64,000 bases of DNA from Candidatus Poribacteria bacterium (GTDB lineage: Bacteria; Poribacteria; WGA-4E; WGA-3G), in the NCBI GenBank assembly GCA_022823085.1, contig JAJDXV010000013.1:16712-80711 (forward strand). Reading direction: 5' to 3'. Below, one piece after another: positions 35,842 to 45,794 of the stretch; within the stretch, counting starts at the first letter, position 1; each line of letters opens with the position of its first letter. The notes beneath the pieces are model-generated. The model made no database searches, was not told the origin of the DNA, and was given only the letters and a program-made list of their open reading frames with translations. The position numbers and the translations under genes are program-made.

Positions 35842-37246
35842 AGTTTCTCCGTTCTGCGAATAGGTCTTCGACAACTGGGATCGCTTCAGGCATACTAAAA
35901 ACAATGACGCGATCAGCAGGTTGTATAACAGACTGTCCGTTGGGGATGATGAGTTTTTCACGCCGAAAAATCGCACAGATAAAAGCGTTTTTTGGGAATT
36001 TTGTTTTGAAGTGTGAGAGTTCCTTATGAACGATTTTTGCGTTGATGCCGGCGGCGATTTCAATAACTTCGGCATCTATACCGTGGAGCGAAGCGACAGA
36101 AATTATGTTTCCGTGCCTGATAAGTCGGAGGATGTTGCTGACGACAGTGAGATGTCGGCTGACTGCGCTATCGAGCCGTGGGATACGTGCTAACAACGGC
36201 AGATAGCTCGGCTGTTGTACGAGTGCGAGTACGCGTTGTGCGCCGTGTTCTTTTGCTGTCATACACGCCATAATATCGTCTTCATCATCACCCGTAACGG
36301 AAACGAATCCGTTAGCATCAGTTATACCTGCTTCTTCGAGGAGTCTGAATTTGAGATAATTCCCGTGTAAGACGGTTGTTCGTCTGAGTCCTTGAGACGC
36401 GCTTTCAGCTTTGTTTTCGTCGGCTTCAATGAGTTTAACATTGGTATCCATTTTTTCCAGTGCGCGAGCGAGTTCAATACCGATCGGACTCGCGCCGAAG
36501 ATGATCACACTATCAAGTTGTTCATTGAACCTGATGCCGCTGATCCGTAGCAGCTGTTCAACGGCAATCGCGCTGCCGATAACAAAGACATCGTCGCCCT
36601 GTTGTAGAACGTCGTTCCCTCTTGGAATAATAATGTGCCTATCACCGTTGCTGGCGGATTTTCCGTTTTTAGAAGGTCCACGTCGGCTAATCGCTGGAAA
36701 CCGGGTATCGTTGAGCAGCCCGCTTGCGTCTAATTCGGAGAGCGATTTTCCGATTAATGGGTTTGATTGCTTGACGCGAAAGGAGACGAGTTGTATCTGA
36801 CCGTCCTCAAATTCGACGATCTCGCGGGCTTCCGGAACTTGTAAAAGTCTGATGAATTCCTGAACACAGAGCCGTTCTGGGTTAATCAGCAGGTCGATAC
36901 CAAAATCTTCGGCTGTCAAGCCGCTTTCTGTAGAGAAATAGTCAGGATTTGAGACACGTGCGATCTTTGTTTCAACGTTGTATTTATCCGCAATCTGGCA
37001 GGCGAGTATATTAATTTCATCGCTATTGGTAACGGCGATGAGGAGTCCGGCTTCTTCGATGCCAGCGGTTTTGAGGAGCCGCGGCGACGCGCCCGATCCG
37101 CGTAAAGTCTGCAAATCCAACTGTTCACTTACACGATTACACGCGGCTTCGGATTCGTCTATGAGTACAACATCGTTATGTTCAACTGTGAGGAGTTTAG
37201 CGGTATGAAACCCGACTTCTCCTGCCCCTATAATTATCGCTTTCAT
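35840..37246 (-). CDS. trkA: Trk system potassium uptake protein TrkA
   Basis: The NAD(H)-binding regulatory subunit, 468 aa. Two RCK repeats are visible. The first Rossmann motif is IIGAGEVGFHTAKLL (residues 4-18) with the acidic VLIDESE; the second is VIIFGASPIGIELARAL with LIEADENKAE. Each is followed by a TrkA-C domain. It pairs with trkH. Confidence 0.95.
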   Translation of the reverse strand: MKAIIIGAGEVGFHTAKLLTVEHNDVVLIDESEAACNRVSEQLDLQTLRGSGASPRLLKTAGIEEAGLLIAVTNSDEINILACQIADKYNVETKIARVSNPDYFSTESGLTAEDFGIDLLINPERLCVQEFIRLLQVPEAREIVEFEDGQIQLVSFRVKQSNPLIGKSLSELDASGLLNDTRFPAISRRGPSKNGKSASNGDRHIIIPRGNDVLQQGDDVFVIGSAIAVEQLLRISGIRFNEQLDSVIIFGASPIGIELARALEKMDTNVKLIEADENKAESASQGLRRTTVLHGNYLKFRLLEEAGITDANGFVSVTGDDEDDIMACMTAKEHGAQRVLALVQQPSYLPLLARIPRLDSAVSRHLTVVSNILRLIRHGNIISVASLHGIDAEVIEIAAGINAKIVHKELSHFKTKFPKNAFICAIFRREKLIIPNGQSVIQPADRVIVFSMPEAIPVVEDLFAERRN

Positions 37247-37251
37247 CTTTT

Positions 37252-37305
37252 TAAATTATTAAATCTGGTCACCGTTCCACTACGTTCTACGGTGGTTTTC
37301 GATTA
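37252..37305. repeat. Short hairpin repeat (CACCGT...ACGGTG), copy 2
   Basis: CACCGT (37270-37275) and ACGGTG (37289-37294) form a stem. The surrounding sequence closely matches 27280-27330 upstream of nuoF. It directly precedes the 119-bp element. Confidence 0.5.
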
Positions 37306-37308
37306 AGC

Positions 37309-37427
37309 AGGACTTACGCAATTTTAACTGCAGCCCGTTCTGTTAGATGAGATTTCTTGGAAAACACAGCGTTATAGTGCCACAGGCTAACAGCCTATGC
37401 TACAAAAGAGCCGCATGCGTAAGTCCT
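37309..37427. mobile_element. 119-bp palindromic MITE-like element, copy A
   Basis: The ends AGGACTTACGCA and TGCGTAAGTCCT are exact 12-bp inverted repeats. The interior shares the TGTTAGATGAGATTTCT core and length with copy B at 42953-43071 and has no coding capacity. It also contains the CAGGCTAACAGCCTATGCTACA motif family. No clear target duplication. Confidence 0.75.
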
Positions 37428-37469
37428 ATTAAGTTAACCGAATTTGAGTGATGTAAATTTTGTTTTCCT

Positions 37470-40355
37470 TTAATATTCATCAAGCGGCGGACAGGCACAC
37501 ATCAGATTCCTGTCTCCATAGACTTCGTTAATACGCGCGACAGCGGGCCAAAACTTAGCGTCACGTACCCAGGGTTTCGGGAACGCTGCTTTTTCGCGCG
37601 GGTACGGGTGACGCCAATCGGACTGCGTAACCATTTCCACTGTATGTGGTGCATTTTTCAAGACATTATCTTCCTGATCGGCAGTGCCGTCCTCAATCTC
37701 GGTTATCTCCTCACGAATTGCGATGAGGGCATCACAGAACCGATCTAATTCTGCTTTCGACTCGCTTTCTGTCGGTTCAATCATCATTGTGCCGGGTACC
37801 GGCCAAGAGACCGTCGGTGCGTGGAACCCGTAATCCATCAACCGTTTTGCGACATCTGTAACGTCTATGTCGGCACTCTTTTTGAAGGCACGCAAGTCAA
37901 TAATACATTCGTGAGCGACTAACCCTTGTTTGCCGGTGTAAAGCACAGGGTAGTGAGGTGCAAGTTTTTTGGCAATATAGTTGGCGTTGAGGATCGCAAC
38001 TTCTGTGGCGGACGTGAGTCCATCTGCTCCCATCATAGCGATATACACCCAAGAGATGGGGAGAATTCCGGGACTTCCCCACGGTGCTGCGGATACGGCA
38101 CCGATACCGTCTTTACCACCGACGGGGATAACTGGGTGTGTCGGTAAGAAGTCTGTGAGATGTGCTTTGACCCCAATGGGTCCCATTCCTGGGCCGCCGC
38201 CGCCGTGAGGGATACAAAATGTTTTATGAAGATTGAGGTGGCAAACGTCCGCTCCGATATCCGCTGGTTGCGCGATACCGACAAGTGCGTTCAGGTTCGC
38301 ACCGTCCATGTAGACCTGTCCACCGGCTTGATGGACAATATCGCAAATTTCGCGAATTTTTTCTTCAAAAACACCGTGTGTTGATGGATACGTAATCATC
38401 GCTGCAGCGAGCGTATCGCGGTGCGTGTCTGCTTTGGTTCGGAGATCGTCAAGATCAATATTTCCGTCTGAATCGCAGGCGACGACGACGACCTTCATGC
38501 CTGCCATGACAGCACTTGCAGGATTTGTGCCGTGTGCAGATGTCGGAATCAGACAGACATCACGATGTGCCGCACCACGGCTCTGGTGGTATTTGCGAAT
38601 GACTAACAATCCGGCGTATTCACCTTGTGAGCCGGCGTTTGGCTGCAATGAGATGCCACTGTAACCGGTTATCTCGGCTAACCATGTTTCGAGTTGTAGA
38701 AATAGATGGCGGTAGCCTTCTGCTTGTTCTTGTGGAACAAAGGGGTGGAGTTCACCAAACTCGCGCCATGTTACGGGTATCATCTCCGTCGTCGCATTGA
38801 GTTTCATGGTACAGGAGCCGAGCGGTATCATCGCGTTCACAAGGGAGAGGTCTTTGGTTTGGAGCCTGTGGATATAGCGGAGCATCTCGGTTTCAGAATG
38901 GTAACTATTGAAAACGGGATGCGTCAGATACGGGCTTTCACGTTGCAATTCTACAGGGATGATAGGAGCAGACTGGACAGGCGGATGATTGGAAGTCTGC
39001 TTTGGGTGTCCGCTATTGTTTTCCGCGAAAATCTGCTGAATTTCTTCAACATCATCCGATGTTACTGTTTCATCCAGAGAGATACCGATGTGCGTTGCAT
39101 CAATTGCGCGTAGGTTTATCTGTTTAGCACGTGCAGCAGCGATTAATTTCTCAGTGTTTTCTTGTGAAGGGACAGTAATAGAAATCGTATCAAAACAGGG
39201 AAGCTCTCCGGTGGTATAGCCGAGTGCTTCAAGCCCGGTTCGTAGTGTGCAGGTGTGTGCGTGTACACGTTCAGCGATTCGTTTGAGTCCGGTGGGTCCA
39301 TGATAGACTGCGTACATCCCCGCCATAACAGCGAGGAGTACTTGTGCTGTGCAAATATTACTTGTCGCTTTTTCACGTCGTATGTGTTGCTCGCGGGTCT
39401 GGAGTGCCAATCGGATGGCGGTTTCACCGTTTACATCGTGGGAAACGCCAGCGATTCGTCCGGGGATATTCCGTTTAAGTTCTTCACGCGTTGAGAGGAA
39501 TGCAGCATGGGGTCCGCCATAGCCGAGCGGAACACCGAACCGTTGCGAGTTTCCGATGACAATATCTGCGCCGAATTCGCCGGGCGGCTTTAATAGCGTG
39601 AGTGACAGTAGGTCCGTCGCCGTAACGAACAAACCACCAGCGGCATACACCTGTTCAGCGAATTGATGATAATCGTAGATAGCGCCATCGGTCGCTGGAT
39701 ATTGTACGATTGCGCCTAAGATGGGTGTGTCAAAATTGACATCCCGATGGTCCCCGATTTGTAATTTAATGCCGAGGGGTTCGGCACGTGTTTGTAAAAC
39801 CGCGATTGTTTGGGGGTGGCATGTTTCTGAAACAAAAAAGTTGTGCCATTCCTTCTGGGTTGATTTTCCTAAACACATCGTCATCGCTTCGGCGGCAGCG
39901 GTAGCCTCATCAAGAAGCGATGCGTTTGCAATGGGGAGGCCGGTTAAATCTATAACCATTGTTTGGAAGTTTAGCAACGCTTCTAAGCGACCTTGTGAAA
40001 TTTCGGCTTGGTAGGGTGTGTATTGGGTGTACCAACCGGGATTCTCCAGAATGTTCCGTTGAATAACTGGTGGCACGAAGCAGTTGTGGTAGCCCATTCC
40101 GATAAGAGAACGGAAAACCTGATTTTGGGAGGCGATATTTTTGAGGACAGCAAGCACTTCCGATTCCGAAAGTCCGTTCATGTTTCCATTTAGATTGAAG
40201 GTTGACGCTGAGCGAATATCGGCTGGTACAACGTCTTCAATGAAATCTTGCATTGAAGCATAACCGAGCGTTGTCAACATCCGTTGAATATCTTCAGAAC
40301 GGGGACCGATGTGCCGATCTGCGAAGGTGGAAGTTTTGTTTTTTATATCAAGCAT
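37470..40355 (-). CDS. gcvP: Glycine dehydrogenase (decarboxylating), P protein
   Basis: The PLP-dependent P protein of the glycine cleavage system, 961 aa from ATG 40355, which overlaps the gcvH stop by 8 bp. Longer upstream starts would run into gcvH. The N-terminal half begins [14 protein letters not shown]. The PLP lysine is about K711 in [18 protein letters not shown]. It is a single-chain form joining both halves split in some bacteria. It releases CO2 from glycine and loads the methylamine onto GcvH. Confidence 0.96.
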   Translation of the reverse strand: MLDIKNKTSTFADRHIGPRSEDIQRMLTTLGYASMQDFIEDVVPADIRSASTFNLNGNMNGLSESEVLAVLKNIASQNQVFRSLIGMGYHNCFVPPVIQRNILENPGWYTQYTPYQAEISQGRLEALLNFQTMVIDLTGLPIANASLLDEATAAAEAMTMCLGKSTQKEWHNFFVSETCHPQTIAVLQTRAEPLGIKLQIGDHRDVNFDTPILGAIVQYPATDGAIYDYHQFAEQVYAAGGLFVTATDLLSLTLLKPPGEFGADIVIGNSQRFGVPLGYGGPHAAFLSTREELKRNIPGRIAGVSHDVNGETAIRLALQTREQHIRREKATSNICTAQVLLAVMAGMYAVYHGPTGLKRIAERVHAHTCTLRTGLEALGYTTGELPCFDTISITVPSQENTEKLIAAARAKQINLRAIDATHIGISLDETVTSDDVEEIQQIFAENNSGHPKQTSNHPPVQSAPIIPVELQRESPYLTHPVFNSYHSETEMLRYIHRLQTKDLSLVNAMIPLGSCTMKLNATTEMIPVTWREFGELHPFVPQEQAEGYRHLFLQLETWLAEITGYSGISLQPNAGSQGEYAGLLVIRKYHQSRGAAHRDVCLIPTSAHGTNPASAVMAGMKVVVVACDSDGNIDLDDLRTKADTHRDTLAAAMITYPSTHGVFEEKIREICDIVHQAGGQVYMDGANLNALVGIAQPADIGADVCHLNLHKTFCIPHGGGGPGMGPIGVKAHLTDFLPTHPVIPVGGKDGIGAVSAAPWGSPGILPISWVYIAMMGADGLTSATEVAILNANYIAKKLAPHYPVLYTGKQGLVAHECIIDLRAFKKSADIDVTDVAKRLMDYGFHAPTVSWPVPGTMMIEPTESESKAELDRFCDALIAIREEITEIEDGTADQEDNVLKNAPHTVEMVTQSDWRHPYPREKAAFPKPWVRDAKFWPAVARINEVYGDRNLMCACPPLDEY

Positions 40356-40734
40356 GCTCCGCCTCAATATGTGCTTGATAGCTATCGGCATCGAGAAGTG
40401 CGTCAAGTTCGCTTGGATCTGTTATCCGAATCTTGAGAAACCATCCGTCATCGTAAGGAGATTCGTTAACCTGTTCGGGTGCGTCGAGTAACGATTCGTT
40501 GACCTCAATCACTTCGCCGCTGACGGGTGCATAAAGGTCAAACGCAGCTTTGACGGACTCTATTACACCGAATTCGGTTTTCTGTGTGAGTTCAGTGCCG
40601 ACTTCTGGCAACTCAACGTAGACAATATCTTGAATTTCGGATTGGGCATAGTCGCTGATACCGATGGTGACGATATCGTCTTCTTGCTTTGCCCATTCAT
40701 GGCTTTCCATGTATTTTAATTCTTGTGGAATCAT
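40348..40734 (-). CDS. gcvH: Glycine cleavage system H protein
   Basis: The lipoyl-carrier protein, 128 aa. The lipoylated lysine is K62 in [16 protein letters not shown], and the start [14 protein letters not shown] is typical. It overlaps gcvP. The T-protein gene is about 3.2 kb upstream on the same strand, separated by two unrelated genes. Confidence 0.96.
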   Translation of the reverse strand: MIPQELKYMESHEWAKQEDDIVTIGISDYAQSEIQDIVYVELPEVGTELTQKTEFGVIESVKAAFDLYAPVSGEVIEVNESLLDAPEQVNESPYDDGWFLKIRITDPSELDALLDADSYQAHIEAEHA

Positions 40735-40768
40735 TCTATTGCTTTCTCACTTATTTGTGTTTGCGTAT

Positions 40769-40792
40769 TTCCCAAATAATGATATTTGGGAA
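40769..40792. terminator. Perfect 10-bp hairpin between the protease gene and gcvH
   Basis: TTCCCAAATA (40769-40778) and TATTTGGGAA (40783-40792) are exact reverse complements with a 4-base loop. AGATA/TATCT adds a second small stem next to it. There is no U-run on the minus strand, so it may be a weak terminator, attenuator or operator for gcvHP. Confidence 0.4.
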
Positions 40793-40807
40793 TAGATAAA
40801 AACCTAT

Positions 40808-42805
40808 CTACCGTTTGGTTTCTAATTCCTTTGCTTTTTCAAAGTCAATCTGCGCGGCTTCCGCTTGCCCAAGGTCCTGCTTTGAGTGTCCGCGAAGGTG
40901 GTAAGCAGTCGGATCGTCAGGTTTGAGTTCAATAGCGTGTGTAAAGTCTTCTATCGCACTCTCATGGTCACCAAAAGCTGCCTTTGCTATACCGCGATTC
41001 TTGTAGAAATAGGCACTTTTAGGGTAGAGTTGAATAGCTTTATCGTAATCGGTCATTGCGCCTTCATGGTCGCCGAGTGCGGATTTCGCCATTCCGCGGT
41101 GATTATAAGCGACAGAATCATCAGGTTTAAGTTCAATAGCGTGCGTATAATCTTCCATCGCGCCGGTATAATCCCCCTGTTCTTGTTTCGCCCAGCCGCG
41201 ATTATTATAGGCGTTACTATCCTCGGGACTGAGTTTGATAGCGTGCGTATAATCTTCTATCGCCCCCTTGTAGTCACCAAGTCTCATTTTCACCCCTGCC
41301 CGGTTTTTGTACGCATAGGCATCATCAGGTTTGAGTTCTATAGCACGCGTGAAATCCGCCATCGCGCCGGTGTGATCTCCGTGTTCTATTTTTGCCCAAC
41401 CGCGATTATTATATGCGTAATAGGCATAGGTATCGTTAGGTGTAATCGTAACTGTTGATAAACCGTGCTCGGTATACGTTTGATAGGTAAAGGAGCCGTC
41501 CTTAAGTTTTTTGATAGTTTGATTGTAATCTTCGATCGCACCACTATAGTCACCGAGTTTGCGTTTTATATCGGCGCGATCGTTATATGTAAACACATTC
41601 TTTGGGTTTAGCTTGATAGCCTTATTGTAGTCTTCTATTGCGCCCGCATCATCTCCAAGTTCAGCCTTTACTTTTCCGCGTTTCTTGTAGGCTTCGGCAT
41701 CCTCAGGATTCAGCTGAATAGCTTGATTGTAGTCTTCGATCGCACCAGCATGGTCACCACTTTTGCGCTTCGCGTCCGCACTTGTCCTGTATGTGAATGC
41801 ATCCTTCGGATTTAGCTTGAGAGCTTGATTATAGTCGTCCATCGCACTGGCATGATTACCCAATTTGCGTTTTGCCTCTGCCCGTTTCTTGTATGCGGAT
41901 GCGTCATCAGGGTTTAATTTTATCGCTCGATTATAGTCTTCTATTGCTGCTTGATAATCTTCAAGTTTCACTTTCGATTTTGCCCTAAATTTATAGATTT
42001 CAGCATCGTTAGGGGTTAGTTCAATCGCTTTATTGAAATTTTCGAGTGCCCCGTCAAAATCGTTGTCATAATATTTTTGCTTCCCTTGCTCGAAGTAGAT
42101 ATAGGCGCGGATATCGTTTCGCTTCTTCCATTGATCCAAAGATTCCGTTGAAGTGGCACCAGCAAGCAATGCCTTGATTGCGTTTACAGGACTATTACCA
42201 GGGTCATGGCCATAGTGGATTCCGATGATTTCTCCTTTACTGTTTAGCACTGGGCTGCCACTGTTTCCCGGGTACGCTTCAGCTGTTGTCTGAAACCGTT
42301 TATCATTTTCTCGTATTTTTTCAATAACGCCTTCGGTGATCGTATACCCTCTTTCTGGGAATCCGACGAGGAAAACAGGATCACCGATTTCGAGCATATC
42401 ACTGTCGCCTAAAGGCAGCGGGACACCTTTACCTTTCACTTTTAGGATGGCGATGTCGTACGCAATATCAAACGCCACAACACCTTCTACTAACCAGATT
42501 GTTTCTTTGTGACTTAGTTTTGCAGTCATAAGTCCGGATACACCTACGGCAACATGGAAATTTGTTGCAATTTTATCCGGTGCTATAAAGAATCCGGTGC
42601 CACCCCCTAATCCGAGATCAGATCCTCTGAAGGCAAACCCGACTAAGCGGACTGTGGACGCTTTTGCTTTATCAGATATTAAGTCAGTTTCCGTTAGCTG
42701 CTCGGCTTCTTGGGCAGTTTCCTGTGCGCAAACTGTGGTGTTAGAGAGTGAAAGAAATAACCCCAGAGCGAAGACAGATAACAAAAATCTTGTGTAATGC
42801 CTCAT
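40808..42805 (-). CDS. Secreted trypsin-like serine protease with TPR repeats
   Basis: A 665-aa protein with a signal peptide (FLLSVFALGLFLSLSNTTVCA). A trypsin-like domain follows, with triad H84 (TNFHV), D117 (AYDIAIL) and S182 (PGNSGSP). About eleven 34-residue tetratricopeptide repeats of the form GD..GAIEDYN.AI.LNP.DA..Y..R fill the rest. It is probably a periplasmic or surface HtrA-like protease, the TPR array serving to bind partners (inference). The repeats are similar at DNA level, so copy number may vary. It lies upstream of gcvH but seems unrelated in function. Confidence 0.88.
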   Translation of the reverse strand: MRHYTRFLLSVFALGLFLSLSNTTVCAQETAQEAEQLTETDLISDKAKASTVRLVGFAFRGSDLGLGGGTGFFIAPDKIATNFHVAVGVSGLMTAKLSHKETIWLVEGVVAFDIAYDIAILKVKGKGVPLPLGDSDMLEIGDPVFLVGFPERGYTITEGVIEKIRENDKRFQTTAEAYPGNSGSPVLNSKGEIIGIHYGHDPGNSPVNAIKALLAGATSTESLDQWKKRNDIRAYIYFEQGKQKYYDNDFDGALENFNKAIELTPNDAEIYKFRAKSKVKLEDYQAAIEDYNRAIKLNPDDASAYKKRAEAKRKLGNHASAMDDYNQALKLNPKDAFTYRTSADAKRKSGDHAGAIEDYNQAIQLNPEDAEAYKKRGKVKAELGDDAGAIEDYNKAIKLNPKNVFTYNDRADIKRKLGDYSGAIEDYNQTIKKLKDGSFTYQTYTEHGLSTVTITPNDTYAYYAYNNRGWAKIEHGDHTGAMADFTRAIELKPDDAYAYKNRAGVKMRLGDYKGAIEDYTHAIKLSPEDSNAYNNRGWAKQEQGDYTGAMEDYTHAIELKPDDSVAYNHRGMAKSALGDHEGAMTDYDKAIQLYPKSAYFYKNRGIAKAAFGDHESAIEDFTHAIELKPDDPTAYHLRGHSKQDLGQAEAAQIDFEKAKELETKR

Positions 42806-42952
42806 TTTATTTCTCCAACGGGTTCCGGCATACGGCGTGTGCCTACTATTTTTTCTGAACTATTGTTCCGTCCAATCTAAAATTACGGGTATGTAATTTG
42901 GTTATAGGCGAAGCGACCTCACCGCTACGATCAAATGATAAATGTCCCTAAC

Positions 42953-43071
42953 AGGATTTACGCAATTTTGGCTGTAGGCGGTTTTGTTAGATGAGATTTC
43001 TCGGAAAACATAGCATTTTGGTGGCACAAACTGGAAGTTTGTGGTACAAAAGAGCATCATGTGTAAATCCT
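42953..43071. mobile_element. 119-bp palindromic MITE-like element, copy B
   Basis: The ends AGGATTTACGCA and TGTGTAAATCCT pair at 11 of 12 positions. It has the same 119-bp length and the TGTTAGATGAGATTTCT core as copy A (37309-37427). It lies between the protease and Uma2 genes. Confidence 0.75.
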
Positions 43072-43097
43072 ACGTAAAAATAAGGGCGGACAGTCCA

Positions 43098-43913
43098 CTA
43101 TTGACGTTGAAGGTTCGCAAGTTGTGTCCGGAGTTTTTCTAATTCTGCTTCAGCATTCTGTCGGCGTTGTGCTTCAGTTGCTGCGAGTTTTTCCGCATCT
43201 TGTCGGCGTTGCGCTTCTTCTTCTGCGCGTGCTTGTGCTGCTTCTCTTAGGTGATGTTCTTCAAGAGAAGTTGTAATCGGGGTGCCATCTGGGAGATACG
43301 GACGTAGCAGCCTAACGTGGGTGTGATGTTGTTCCTCCGAGCGAAAGTAGAGATTTAGTGCTTCACTGAACAGACCGCCTTCCGCGTCCGGTTCTATCTC
43401 AACAATACCACCTGACGGATCCTGCCGCCATCCGCGAAACTCCGCGGGTTTCTTCAGTTCCGGTTGATGTATAAAATACTCTTGGACACCTATATCCTTT
43501 AGATAGAGACTAACTTTTTTCCCTCGATCTTGACGTGCTGTTACGTCAGAGAGAAACTCAAAGACAGCAACGGGTGCTGCGCCTTCTGCCCATGTATAGA
43601 AACTGCGCCGTAACGGATATTTAGCGACACCGAAGACGATGTAAATATCTGGAGCAACACATTTTGTGATGTCGCCTTCACTATAATAGATAAAGCTGTC
43701 AACAGCGATGTGAACGAGTTCGTTGATTGCGAAGTATCGTTTGAATTGATCGGCGAGCGTGTTAATCTGTTCACCGTGAAAATTGGTTGCGGACATAGGT
43801 TCGTCATCTTCACACGGATAACCTTCAATATAAACAGTCGTTTTACCATTTGCTTTTGGAAAGACTGGCATATACTTTCTCTGCTTGAATTCAAAGCTGT
43901 TTATGGTATCCAT
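43098..43913 (-). CDS. Uma2-family (DUF820) restriction endonuclease-like protein
   Basis: A 271-aa protein of the Uma2 family, a PD-(D/E)XK nuclease-like fold common in cyanobacteria and in Poribacteria-type genomes. Seen are CVAPDIYIVFG, the AVFEFLSDVTARQDRGKK segment with the putative catalytic acidic residue and lysine, and YLKDIGVQEYFIHQPE. A C-terminal coiled coil of about 50 residues rich in Glu, Ala and Arg (EEEAQRRQDAEKLAATEAQR) follows. Its cellular role is not known. It stands between gcvT and the protease gene. Confidence 0.88.
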   Translation of the reverse strand: MDTINSFEFKQRKYMPVFPKANGKTTVYIEGYPCEDDEPMSATNFHGEQINTLADQFKRYFAINELVHIAVDSFIYYSEGDITKCVAPDIYIVFGVAKYPLRRSFYTWAEGAAPVAVFEFLSDVTARQDRGKKVSLYLKDIGVQEYFIHQPELKKPAEFRGWRQDPSGGIVEIEPDAEGGLFSEALNLYFRSEEQHHTHVRLLRPYLPDGTPITTSLEEHHLREAAQARAEEEAQRRQDAEKLAATEAQRRQNAEAELEKLRTQLANLQRQ

Positions 43914-43938
43914 GGTTTTCTCCGTTTGATTGTTGATA

Positions 43939-45015
43939 TTAGATAAAAGGTACCGTTACAATTTTAGCTGGGTGCATCCTACTACGGATTTCTACGTCAA
44001 TTCTATTATTTTCGGATATTGTTTGTGATGTTACAATGGCGAAACCGATATTGCATTTCAGAGTTGGCGATGGCGCGCCACTTGTCACCTCGCCTATCTG
44101 TTCACCGTCTTGATAGACGGCATAACCTGTGCGTGCCACGGCACGGTCAAGCATCTGAAAACCTATCATCTGTTTGGTGATGCCCTTCTTTCTTTCTCTA
44201 AGGAGCGCGTTCTTGCCGATAAATTGACGGTTTTTGGATTTGACAAACTTGCCGAGCCCGACTTGATATGGGTTCGTGTCGTCGTTCATATCTACGCCGT
44301 AGAGGCGGAGTCCTGCTTCAAGACGCAGCGTATCGCGTGCGCCGAGTCCTACGGGTTGCCCTTCTGTTTCTATTACGGCAGGATAGAGTGCCTCCCATAA
44401 ATTTTCTGCATTATTTGCATCGACGTATAATTCAAAACCGATTTCACCTGTATACCCTGTTCGTGAAATTACGGTACGGATACCTGCCACCTCACCGACT
44501 ACAAACCGGAAAAAGGAGATCTCAGAGACATCCAGTTCAGGAACGAAAGGATTGAGAATGTCTATCGCCTTTGGACCTTGTAGTGCGATGAGAGCCGTGT
44601 CCTCGCTTACATCTTTTATTTTTGCATCTGTGTCGTTGTGGCTCCGAATCCATGCGAGATCTTTTTCAATGTTCGCAGCATTGACGACCAGCATATAGCG
44701 GTTATCTGTGTACCGGTAAATAAGGAGGTCGTCAATGATTCCGCCTGCTTCATTACAGAAGAGGGTATACAAGACGCGTCCATCTGTTAAACGCCCAACA
44801 TCGTTGGTGCTAAGTTTTTGTACGAACGCGTTCGCGCCTGGTCCGCGAACCTCGAATTCACCCATGTGCGACAGGTCAAACAGACCGACAGTTGCTCGAA
44901 CAGCGAGATGCTCTTTAACAATACTGGTGTATTGGAGTGGCATCTCCCAGCCGCCGAATTCGGTGAATTTGGCGTTGCAGGTTTTATGTACCTGATAAAG
45001 TGGTGTTCTTTTCAT
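43939..45015 (-). CDS. gcvT: Glycine cleavage system T protein (aminomethyltransferase)
   Basis: Transfers the methylene group from GcvH-bound aminomethyl to tetrahydrofolate, 358 aa. Signatures: FGGWEMPLQYTSIVKEHLAVR near the N-terminus, LFDLSHMGEFEVRGPGA, and SRTGYTGEIGFELYV. The start is 6 bp from the amidohydrolase stop. No glycine riboswitch is visible before it. Confidence 0.95.
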   Translation of the reverse strand: MKRTPLYQVHKTCNAKFTEFGGWEMPLQYTSIVKEHLAVRATVGLFDLSHMGEFEVRGPGANAFVQKLSTNDVGRLTDGRVLYTLFCNEAGGIIDDLLIYRYTDNRYMLVVNAANIEKDLAWIRSHNDTDAKIKDVSEDTALIALQGPKAIDILNPFVPELDVSEISFFRFVVGEVAGIRTVISRTGYTGEIGFELYVDANNAENLWEALYPAVIETEGQPVGLGARDTLRLEAGLRLYGVDMNDDTNPYQVGLGKFVKSKNRQFIGKNALLRERKKGITKQMIGFQMLDRAVARTGYAVYQDGEQIGEVTSGAPSPTLKCNIGFAIVTSQTISENNRIDVEIRSRMHPAKIVTVPFI

Positions 45016-45021
45016 TGTCCT

Positions 45022-45774
45022 TTAAAGCCCATAGATACGTGCGAGATTCTCGCCGAAAATCAGTGCTTCGGCATCATCGCCGAGTTCCAGGCGTTTAAGG
45101 GCATTAATAACCTGAATAGGACGGTATTCGGGTAAATTGGATCCGAAAACGATCTGTTCGGGCCCGAGTTCATCGACAGCCTTCTTTACTTCAGTTGGAA
45201 CGACCTTGTCAGGGTCTGTCCCCCAACGGCGATGGAACCGCAAAATCGTGGTGCCCAATGAAACATTCTTATTCGCTTTTGCGACGGAGATTCCGGCATC
45301 TAAATCGTCTGGGAACCCCATGTGATCCATGATAACAGGTGTTTCTGGTACCCAACTTGCAACCGTGCCAATCCGATTCGGATGGCAATTGTTAGGACCG
45401 GAGTGGATCGAGACGATGAGTCCATAATCGCGGGCGGCTTCAACGACGGGTTGCACGATGGGATCGTCTACATTGTAGTTGTGAACGGCAGGCATGAGTT
45501 TGATTCCGCGCATTCCCCAACTTTCAGCCGCCAATTTGACCTGCTCAACAGGTTCCGGTTCTGTCGGGTGTACCAGTGCGCAGCCGAGGGCGCGTGGATT
45601 GCCGCGAATCGCCTCAGCGAGTTCGCTGTTTTCAGGTAGTGGTTGGGTGTTCGGCATGATAACAGCGACATCCATATCGGCTTCGTCCTCTAACGCCAAC
45701 AACGCCGCTAAATCGAGTTTGCCGTTTTCGTCACGAAATGAATCGTTAAGATAGGCTTCAAAATCGCCTCGCAT
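45022..45774 (-). CDS. Amidohydrolase-family protein (TIM-barrel metal-dependent hydrolase)
   Basis: A 250-aa member of the amidohydrolase 2 family: an N-terminal ADMDVAVIMPN strand, a middle GLIVSIHSGPNNCHPNRIG with the metal-type histidine, PVIMDHMGF, and a C-terminal EQIVFGSNLPEYRP where family members carry a catalytic Asp. The N-terminal HxH common in this group is not evident, so the start may lie further upstream or the protein may be divergent. Its substrate is unknown. It is probably co-transcribed with gcvT. Confidence 0.75.
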   Translation of the reverse strand: MRGDFEAYLNDSFRDENGKLDLAALLALEDEADMDVAVIMPNTQPLPENSELAEAIRGNPRALGCALVHPTEPEPVEQVKLAAESWGMRGIKLMPAVHNYNVDDPIVQPVVEAARDYGLIVSIHSGPNNCHPNRIGTVASWVPETPVIMDHMGFPDDLDAGISVAKANKNVSLGTTILRFHRRWGTDPDKVVPTEVKKAVDELGPEQIVFGSNLPEYRPIQVINALKRLELGDDAEALIFGENLARIYGL

Positions 45775-45794
45775 GAGAAAACTCCTCTATTGTT

